Assembly: GCF_002127325.2 (NCBI RefSeq)
Contig: NC_035438.2
Location: 145,586,708-145,650,707 of the forward strand
Direction: 5' to 3'
DNA length: 64,000 nt
From: Helianthus annuus
Taxonomy: Eukaryota; Streptophyta; Magnoliopsida; Asterales; Asteraceae
Position numbers and translations under genes: made by a program
Shown: positions 57,001-64,000 of the stretch, in pieces
Numbering within the stretch: position 1 is the stretch's first letter
Layout of the letters: each line of letters starts with the position of its first letter
The notes under the pieces: model-generated
Seen by the model: the letters and a program-made list of their open reading frames with translations, nothing else
Databases searched by the model: none
Told to the model about the DNA's origin: nothing

Positions 57001-58116
57001 AGGCTAAGCGAAGAAGGCATTGCGAATAGACTGGAGTTCTACCTTGCAAAGGTTAAGCAGATGGAAGAATATGCACAAGAGCTAGACAAAGAAAAGGCTG
57101 ATTAAAAGAAGAGATTGAGAGATCAACTTCTAGCCTTCATCATGAAAGGAAAGTTCTATTCTGCTGAAGAATCCCAGTTTAAAGAATGGCCTTTAGTAGC
57201 TTTGAAGCATGAGGCTGAAAGGATCCAAAGAATCAAAAATGATCCCTCAAAGAAGAAAACTGCTCCAAACTGGAGTAAGTACAAAAGACTCATTGCTGAT
57301 CTCACTGCTGAGTATAAAAGAAAGAAGAGGGAGTTGGTGGATGCTAAGATAGGCACTGCTGAAGCCATATCAAAATGGTCTAGGCAACAAACTGATGAAG
57401 CTTATGAAAGACTTGAGAAGCAGAGGATGAAAGCCTCTAACTCTCCTAAAAGGTCTGACTACAAAAAGCTTCAAGAGCAAGTCAAACTTTTCGAAACACA
57501 GATCAGCACAGCAGAAGATTTTGTCACAAAGCTGAGTAAAGAAAAGAAGGAAATGCTATCTGCTGGAGTAGATAAGAACAAAGAAGCTGAACAGATTGAA
57601 GAAGCTATGAAGAAAATAGCTTCAGATAAAGAAAGATTGGCCAAACTACAAGTCCTTGCCAAAAAGGTTAAAGTAGTAAGCCAAAAGTCATCAGCAGGCA
57701 TCACAAACAGTGAGCTGATTGACAAAGAAGTTGAAGCAGATATAGCTGAAGCCAACAAGATCATTGAACAAGCATTCATACGAGTGTCTGAAGCTCATGA
57801 TGCTGCTCTTCACTTCTTCAGGCCAATCACTTCAAGTTCATCAGATAATAAAGCTCTCTCAAGAAACCCATTGAGTTCAAAAATACTAAAGTGGATGTCT
57901 GATCAAAAGACCCACGTATTGACTTTGCTCAGATTCAATGGTGATGTGAAGCATATATCAAGGAATCAGGCACTAGGCCTAGGTGCTGAAGATCTACAGG
58001 ATCTCCTTGAGCTTACACTGTGCAGGGATGAGGATGATACAAGTTCCATGGATTTTGAGGAAGATTTTAAAAGAAAAGCAATGGAACTTCTGATGAAAAA
58101 TAAAGGTCCTGAATAA
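54004..58116 (+). pseudogene. Auxiliary ORF of the large LTR element (about 1370 codons), decayed
   Basis: The start ATAAAAAATGACG gives a Lys/Ser-rich N-terminus, then a ~230-residue folded-looking region (HNYVGILTKPTDNHTFDSI through LLFPRFLSYYFEQTF). I recall such a block in many transposon-derived proteins of Asteraceae genomes; its role is unknown. A long Thr/Ser/Pro/Gln-rich linker follows (55000-56800), with KRKRKP basic patches, then a Lys/Glu coiled-coil region (57115-57800) and a C-terminal domain ending at 58116, just before the PPT. Lesions: frameshifts near 54970 and 56100, stops at 55598, 55631 and 57103. No retroviral enzyme motif occurs. It resembles the third ORF of SIRE-type copia elements in position only. 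Confidence 0.8.
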
Positions 58117-58140
58117 GGAAGGGTTTTGGCATTATCTGTT

Positions 58141-58152
58141 CCAGGGGGAGAT
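58141..58152 (+). other. Polypurine tract of the large element
   Basis: CCAGGGGGAGAT immediately before the 3' LTR. Confidence 0.88.
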
Positions 58153-58938
58153 TGTTGGGATTGAACCCTAACAGAGGAACAGATAATGTAAAGCCAAAAC
58201 CGGATCCCATCAGTGGACTCCTAATAAGCAGCAGTTTACTCTAATCTCTCCCCTTGACAGTGGTTATCTAACAGCTGATAAATGTTAAGTGCTGCTCAAC
58301 TACACCAACTGATAAACCAAACTCTGATGATTACCTAACAACTACTGAAGACAAACTCTGTTGCTCTATCTACTGCTGTTTCCTAAGTGCTGCTGAAGTT
58401 TCAAGCACTGCCCTCTCAAAGACTGATCACCTTTGAAGGAAGCACTGAAGACTCAACATCTGTGCTAAGGCTACAACAGTGGAACGTGAAGCAGTAGTTT
58501 TCCTTATGTTTTGTATGTTAGTGAATATCAGATGTTACATAACAGTAGTTTGTATAGGACAGTATTTGTAGTTTGTTAGGTCGTTAGATGTCACTATCAT
58601 AGTGACGTCAGCTGAAGTATATCAGTAGTTTGGTTTGCCTATAAGTATGACAGTACTCTGTACTGTTACACTTGATCGTTTTGAGTGAGTTCTTCTCCTC
58701 AATTCATCCTTTCATCTTGTGCAACCAACTCTGGTGTATCAAGCTGAGGGGGAGTTTAGATTGTAAGCTTTTACTGTAATCTTTTGCTTTTATGTAAATC
58801 ATTTGAATCAATGAAAAGCAATTGTTTATCAATCTATATTTTCCTTTGTTTGTGTTTACAAAGTTTGCTACCCATTTCCGCTGCACTTATTCGTTTTATG
58901 CAAACAAACACAAATCATGACAGCCTTAGATCCTAATA
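58153..58938 (+). repeat. 3' LTR of the large element
   Basis: 786 bp, co-linear with the 5' LTR without indels. The terminal CA has become TA. Confidence 0.95.
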
Positions 58939-58943
58939 GTTTT

Positions 58944-59091
58944 TACATTAAATCTAAACTAAACCTATACTTTTCATATGAAATTTGGGTTATTCTTCAT
59001 CTTTTCGTCAAACTTTCGATTTACTTCGGTGATAAACGTGCCGGAACGGACTATAGACTCGATCGGTGGTCTAGAGTTGGTGTTGGACCGT
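58944..59091 (+). other. Continuation of the interrupted remnant from 46729-47056
   Basis: The sequence next to the GTTTT duplication resumes the host repeat. No ORF. Confidence 0.4.
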
Positions 59092-59601
59092 GTTGTGACC
59101 CTAAACAGTCAGTAAAAGGCAGTTCATCTTCATATACAGAGGCGGGATCAAGGTAAATGAAGTCACACAACTTTATCCTCTTAATTTCCTTTTCTATTAA
59201 CGTTTTCTGAGTCGTTTACAAGAATTCTGACAAAAATCCGGCAGCACCTCGACTCTAATTTCGCTCCAAAAGTCCTAGAAATGAGATCACACATCAGGTA
59301 TATATAGTACAGCTGATTTCGCTCGAAACTGTAGGAGCGAAATCAGCATGTGATCATTACGAGCGAAATCACCAGCTTAGCTTAGGAGCGAAATCACAAC
59401 TATACCCTAGGAGTGAAATCACCTAATTACACATTAGGAGCGAAATTACATGATTAATCTGATTTCGCTTCAAATGACACAAGTGTCATTTGGAGCGAAG
59501 TTAAACATTAAAACCCTAACTTGATTTCCAAGCTCCAATCTAACCTATCTAGACTTAAGACTCGATAAAGACGCAGTAAACAGACATTCAGTGCACCAAC
59601 A
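59092..59601 (-). repeat. 3' LTR of copia element
   Basis: The minus strand starts TGTTGGTGCACTGAATGTC at 59601; the end near 59092 (GGTCACAACA) is less certain. U3 has repeated GATTTCGCTCC and GGAGCGAAATC motifs (59255-59510), and TATATATA lies near 59302. Confidence 0.72.
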
Positions 59602-59614
59602 GACTCCCCCTTGG
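59602..59614 (-). other. Polypurine tract of copia element
   Basis: The minus strand reads CCAAGGGGGAGTC directly before the LTR. Confidence 0.85.
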
Positions 59615-61245
59615 ATGTTGACGAAGTCTTCAGCGTCGAGTCTTCAGTCTTGGTCTTTTCTCCAACTCTGTCTCTTCATTGTAACAACTCTCTCTTCACA
59701 GGTTCAGGATCTTTTCCAAGCTCTATCTTTAGTCTCCCCTTTGACTGTTGATCCAGAACTCTATACTCCCTCTTTCACAGACTCCCCCTCTCGGTATGCT
59801 GGGATCTAAGATCTTTATCTGGTTCAAGCTTTAACTTTTTGAGCCATGGAAATCCACAACTTGTTACTCAACAAATAACATTACAATGTATTGATTTTAA
59901 CAATAAATCACAAACTCTATCAGTTTAGAAAACCACTCAAGTATTCAGGTCCAAGTTAATGACCCTGATTACTTAATTAATCTGCCAAGTCCAATTTAAT
60001 GACCTTGGTTAATCTTATTGACAAACAGACTGACTTTTGTTTAACATTTTCAAAACATTTTTCTGAAAATAACAAGCATCAAGTTAATGAACTTGTTTTG
60101 ACTTTTCGAACAACCCAATCTTTATCAAGATAAGCTCTCCTCATTCTCCAGTCCAGAACTTTTCCTGCATCTGCTTCATCTTTGAGAATCCAACGATCAA
60201 CTCTCCACTTTGGTTTGTCGGAAAATAAAGCAGAAATAAAATCTTTTTGGATTGCAGAATGTAAAGAAATTAAACTATCTACAAACATAAAATGAAATAC
60301 AGGAACTTAAATTGCAGAATGTAAAGAAATTAAACTATCTACAAACATATTTTTGGTGAACGTGTCGGGGAATCATATCAGCTTATCAAACAAGTTACTA
60401 GTACCGTTAAGCTTAATTTCATACTCAGAATTAAACAATTCACGTAGATTGTCGATATACTGATCCACTTTAAATTGTCACACAATTTTCAATCTATTCA
60501 GGATACGATTTAGATGTTTTAGGAACTTAACTCATTCATGTGTCCCACCTCTTGAATATACTCCCGTATCCAGAATCCCAGTATTTAGTCTTACAGGTGA
60601 GTATACCACAGATGATATCTATAAGGGGTTAAATGCGAGGGCCGTGAGAGCTCAGGTCGATACTTCCGTATACGCAGAGAGATGACGGCTTTGACTTTTC
60701 GGTGTGTCCCCTTTAGAGGATCTTTTGTTACAACAGCAATGATTATCAATTTTATTGTTTAATCAAGTTGCTGAGGGTGATGCTATGTTTCAAGCATTTG
60801 CAGAAAGTATTATTCGGGGACTAGGTCAGAACTTCCATTCAGCAGAAGTCCCGGAATAATACCCCAGATATCACTGAGTATAAAGACCTAGTATCTCAGA
60901 ATAAGGGACCTTTCAAACGAGATTTCAGGGGTTACCTATATATCCAAGTAGTGTTCCCCACGAAATAAGTTTCGTTTTGAAATTTTAGGTTTATATCCCG
61001 AAATAAATCTACTAAATGTGCGAAAACCTATCGACACATCATCAGCGAGACTGTTTAAACTCTTTTAAACTTTACAAATCTTTAGCATACTGTAACTGTC
61101 TAGCCGATGTACTATCATTTTCCCTTTTTACACAAGCTCTTTTTTCAGTTTTATATTGTTTTTGGATTTTTGAGATTTTATCATGTTTTTGTATTTTTGA
61201 ATTTTTTACTGTTTTTGTATTTTTTGAAATTATAATCTACTCCCC
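59615..61245 (-). other. Untranslated stretch between pol and 3' LTR
   Basis: No ORF of note. It contains a direct repeat of ~38 bases (TTGCAGAATGTAAAGAAATT at about 60252 and 60312) and a second G-rich tract, TTTAGGGGGAGTAG (minus, 61232-61245), right after the pol stop. Confidence 0.6.
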
Positions 61246-61995
61246 CTAAATACCAAAACAAGTAAAAAATCGACAAACCATTGCAGATTGTTTCTCATCT
61301 TCATCCGCAACAGTACCTTCATCAACGCCAATAATGCCATCCGACACCGAAATAAGCTTCATACCGTTCAGTTTTAAAAGATATTTAAAACGTGTTTTGT
61401 CAAAAGCTTTGGTATGTAAATCAGCTTTCTGTTCGTCAGTGTGGATTTTCTCTATTCGTATCAAGTTTTTCTCGAAACAATCGCGAATAAAGTGATGACG
61501 AATTTCTATATGTTTAGTTTTAGCGTGATGTACTGGATTCTTTGTTATATTTATTGCGGCCTCATTATCAACAAAAAGAGGTGTGTTAAGAAACTGCAAA
61601 CCGTAGTCGCGCATCTGTTGCTGTATCCACAGGATCTGAGAGCAGCAACTGCTAGCAGCCACGTACTCCGCTTCACAAGTAGATAGCGCCACAGACGTTT
61701 GTTTTTTACACTGCCAGGTAACCAAGCGAGGTCCAAAGAACTGGCATCCTGCAGTTGTTGATTTTGCATTGACTTTGTAGCATCCGAAATCCGAGTCGGA
61801 ATACCCTTCGAGCGTAAAGTCGCCTTTTCTAGGATACCACAACCCCAATGTAGGAGTTCCTTTCTGGTAGCGTAATATCCTCTTCACAATAATCATGTGC
61901 GAAGCTCTCGGGTTAGATTGATATCTTGCTGCGAGGCACATTGGGTACATGATATCAGGACGTGAAGCAGTTAAGTACATTAATGAACCAATCAT
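61246..61995 (-). pseudogene. copia pol, RNase H part
   Basis: The last part of pol: the end of RT (MIGSLMYLTASRPDI), connection, then RNase H with GYSDSDFGC, STCEAEYVAAS and DNEAAI, ending at 61246. It is in the same frame as the RT part and separated from it by one TGA at about 62024-62026, where the family normally has Gly. The tail after KLNGMKLISV is extended by ~35 residues. Confidence 0.92.
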
Positions 61996-62025
61996 GGAAC
62001 GATAGAACGTTTCATCAGCCCTGTC

Positions 62026-62820
62026 TCAGGTGAGATCTGGGTGAATCCCATGATTTTTTGCAAGTGGGGTAGCAGCTGGAGTAGAACTTGACTTCCCAAA
62101 TTTCTCTAGAATATCACGAACGTACTTCGTCTGGTGAATGAAAATTCCCTCAGGTAGTTGTTCAACTTGTAGGCCCAAAAAGAATTTCATCTCCCCCATT
62201 GATGACATTTCGAATTTCTGCTTCATGACTGATTCGAAATCTTTGCATAATTTCTCATTCGTTGACCCAAAAATTATATCATCCACATAAATCTGTACGA
62301 TTAGAAGATGTCCGTCGACCTCTTTAGTGAAGAGAGTGGCATCCACTTTTCCACGAATGAAGCTGTTGGCTAGTAGGTGTTGAGATAAAGTCTCGTACCA
62401 GGCTCTTGGGGCCTGGTGTAAACCATACAACGCTTTGTCCAATAAGTAGAGCTTGTTTTTGTGGATTGGATCGGTAAAGCCCGGCGGCTGTCCGACATAA
62501 ACCTCCTCTTTAGCCTTCCCATAAAGAAACGCCGATTTTACATCTAGCTGATATACTTTGAAGTTCTTCCAAGATGCAAATGCCAGTAAAATTCTGATTG
62601 CTTCTAGTCGTGCCACAGGAGCATAGACTTCTGTAAAATCAATCCCCTCATGTTGACTAAAGCCCTGAACAACGAGTCGAGCTTTGTTTCGTACAACAAC
62701 TCCTCGATCATCTCTCTTACACTTAAATACCCATTTTGTATTGATTTTCATGTGACCTTCCGGCAAATCCACTAGCTTCCGCACTCCTAACTTTTCAAAC
62801 TGACTTAACTCTTCTTGCAT
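62026..62820 (-). pseudogene. copia pol, reverse transcriptase part
   Basis: RT palm and fingers with KWVFKCKRDDRG, ARLVVQGFSQHEGIDF, QLDVKSAFLYG and catalytic YVDD in QIYVDDIIFGS. It ends at TGA near 62026. Upstream it is in frame with 62947-63420 but separated by a TAG at 62947, so it lacks its own start. Confidence 0.93.
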
Positions 62821-62946
62821 CGCGTTGACCCAAGAGTCTTCACTAAGCGCCTCTTTGTAAGTTCTTGGTTCGATCTGCGAAATAAAACAACTTAATGAAA
62901 ATTCAGTTTGTAAAGGTGCTACTGTAGAGTAAAAACATGTAAGGTC

Positions 62947-63420
62947 CTAGTCAATTTGACGTCTCGTGCGAACGCCTGATTGCAACTCTCCAATGATCAA
63001 CTCCTCTGGATGGTATGAAAGAGTTCGCGGCATTACTTCGCTTGGAACATCCACATCGCCTTCCAGATTAGTAACATTCTGGTCTGCACCTTGTTCACTA
63101 ATTTGGTTTGTTTGACTTGAATCCTGAATCTGCCCCCCCTCAGAATCTGTATCACTGTGATCAAATATCGGCATGTTTTCAGATTCTTGATTTTCATTCT
63201 GATCCGACTGATTATCTTGAGCAACTTCATTTTGTTGGACATCATCGTGTTTACCAGCATTGCTAGGACCTGCTTCATCATCATTTGAAGTTTCCCGTGG
63301 TCTTCTAGAATACTCAGCTGGGAACCTTTGCTGCGACTCATACTCTCGCAAAATATCCAACTTGTCAAAGAAATCTTCTTCTTCTTCTTGTTCTTCCATC
63401 ATGTCAAACGAATCCCACAA
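62947..63420 (-). pseudogene. copia pol, acidic linker between integrase and RT
   Basis: An acidic, Gln/Asp-rich segment (EEQEEEEDFFDKLDILREY; repeated DNQSDQNENQESEN) typical of the variable region after copia integrase. Same frame as RT and integrase; bounded by stops at 62947 and near 63439. Confidence 0.8.
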
Positions 63421-63438
63421 TTTGTCATAATGATAACG

Positions 63439-63783
63439 CTATGAATCTCCTGGATTCTGCGGCGGCATTGTATAACCTTGACATTCAACATTTGCAGCTT
63501 CAATAATCCGCTTCTCACTTGGAACGAAGACACGTCGCATAGGGCTTGCATAACCAACAAATATACCCTCAATGCACTTTGGACCAAACTTTCCATGAGG
63601 CTCTATAACAGTACAGGGTGACCCGAACGGTTCTAGATACTTCAAATTAGGTTTGCGGTTATGGATCAGCTCAAAGCATGTTTTGTTGAACTTCTCGACA
63701 GTGAGAACTCTGTTGAGCGTATAGCATGCGGTGGAAACAGCTTCAGCCCAAAAATTTATCGGTAACTTTGAATCTGCGAGCAT
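63439..63783 (-). pseudogene. copia pol, integrase C-terminal part
   Basis: NFWAEAVSTACYTLNR, the CFELIHNRKPNLKYL block and the GIFVGYA block are conserved copia integrase words. It ends in a premature TAG (63439). A frameshift near 63785 separates it from the catalytic core. Confidence 0.9.
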
Positions 63784-63787
63784 TGTT

Positions 63788-64000
63788 CTAGCCGTCTCGA
63801 TTAGCGTCCGGTTTTTGCGTTCTGCAACTCCGTTCTGCTGCGGAGTGTATGGAGAACGCCATCAAACTGTCAAACGTTTCATCTTTTGACTTCAAAAACA
63901 TTACCCACGAAAATATGGAATAATCATCAGTAACGACCAAACAGTAGTAGTCTCCTGTAATACTCTTAACATTCACAGGACCGAACAATCCATATGAAGT
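63788..64000 (-). pseudogene. copia pol, integrase core, cut by window edge
   Basis: FGPVNVKSITGDYYCLVVTDDYS holds the second-strand part of the integrase core including its first catalytic Asp region (the DDYS word), followed by KSKDETFD. The frame is lost after PDANRD. Confidence 0.85.

Larger units (their letters stand above)
47062..58938 (+). mobile_element. Large non-autonomous LTR retrotransposon with one auxiliary ORF
   Basis: A complete unit: 5' LTR 47062-47847, tRNA-Met primer site 47850-47861, interior, polypurine tract CCAGGGGGAGAT (58141-58152), 3' LTR 58153-58938 and a perfect 5-bp target duplication GTTTT (47057-47061, 58939-58943). The LTRs differ at about eight of 786 positions by eye, so insertion was recent. 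The interior has no gag, protease, RT, RNase H or integrase. It has only a ~4.1-kb decayed ORF (54004-58116) and a nested Helitron. The LTR start TGTTGGG and G-rich PPT suggest mobilisation by a Ty1/copia (SIRE/Maximus-like) partner. Confidence 0.93.
59092..64000 (-). mobile_element. Ty1/copia retrotransposon (SIRE-like), 5' part outside window
   Basis: The minus-strand order is integrase (from the right edge), RT, RNase H, a 1.6-kb untranslated stretch, polypurine tract AAGGGGGAGTC and 3' LTR. Integrase before RT marks Ty1/copia. Pol carries three in-frame stops and one frameshift, so it is inactive. The 5' LTR, gag and protease lie beyond 64000. Confidence 0.92.

Noticed and set aside
47062..58938. 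Reading the auxiliary ORF as a true envelope gene
   Set aside because: No signal peptide, transmembrane segment or glycoprotein features are visible; position before the 3' LTR alone is not enough.

Overview
This window is plant nuclear DNA. The genes have many small GT-AG introns. The rest is dense in LTR retrotransposons, Helitrons, MITEs and SINEs, and one intron holds a mitochondrial fragment. Several repeats resemble families I know from Asteraceae: LTRs opening TGTCACACCCCAACC, an auxiliary retroelement ORF common in composites, and copia elements with GGGGGAG polypurine tracts. A composite host is therefore likely, but this rests on memory of repeat families and not on a search. No RNA gene or CRISPR array was found.

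Layout. (1) 1-7428: a Ty3/gypsy chromovirus, cut by the window edge, with LTRs identical over all 846 comparable bases but a damaged interior. (2) 7429-10970: a CpG-rich short-period array, two foldback or MITE elements and a tandem duplication. (3) 11075-21620, minus strand: FANCJ/BRIP1-like DNA-repair helicase, copy A. I could assemble 27 exons into an open 1175-residue frame. (4) 21740-25530: intergenic, with two SINE-like insertions bounded by target duplications and a large AT-rich foldback. (5) 26416-36196, minus strand: a second, tandem FANCJ-like copy B. Its exons match copy A nearly one for one, but its last two exons are destroyed. Its introns hold a hAT-type MITE, a Harbinger element with a nearly intact transposase, a SINE/LINE tail and a mitochondrial nad2 fragment. 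(6) 36393-39601: a possible Helitron carrying a promoter and exons of an unidentified gene. (7) 40342-46728: a minus-strand gypsy element reduced to two LTRs, one broken by a copia LTR. (8) 47062-58938: a complete, young LTR element with no gag or pol, carrying only a long auxiliary ORF, and itself interrupted by a 4.15-kb Helitron with host exon fragments. (9) 59092-64000: a minus-strand Ty1/copia element with several disabling lesions, running off the right edge.

The only host genes seen are the two FANCJ-like copies. They arose by tandem duplication, and none of the mobile insertions I could delimit is shared, so those insertions came later. Both copies keep an E2F-like site just upstream of the start codon, which fits S-phase expression of a repair helicase. 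The window's other strong theme is trans-mobilisation: two LTR elements without complete proteins of their own have nearly identical LTRs.
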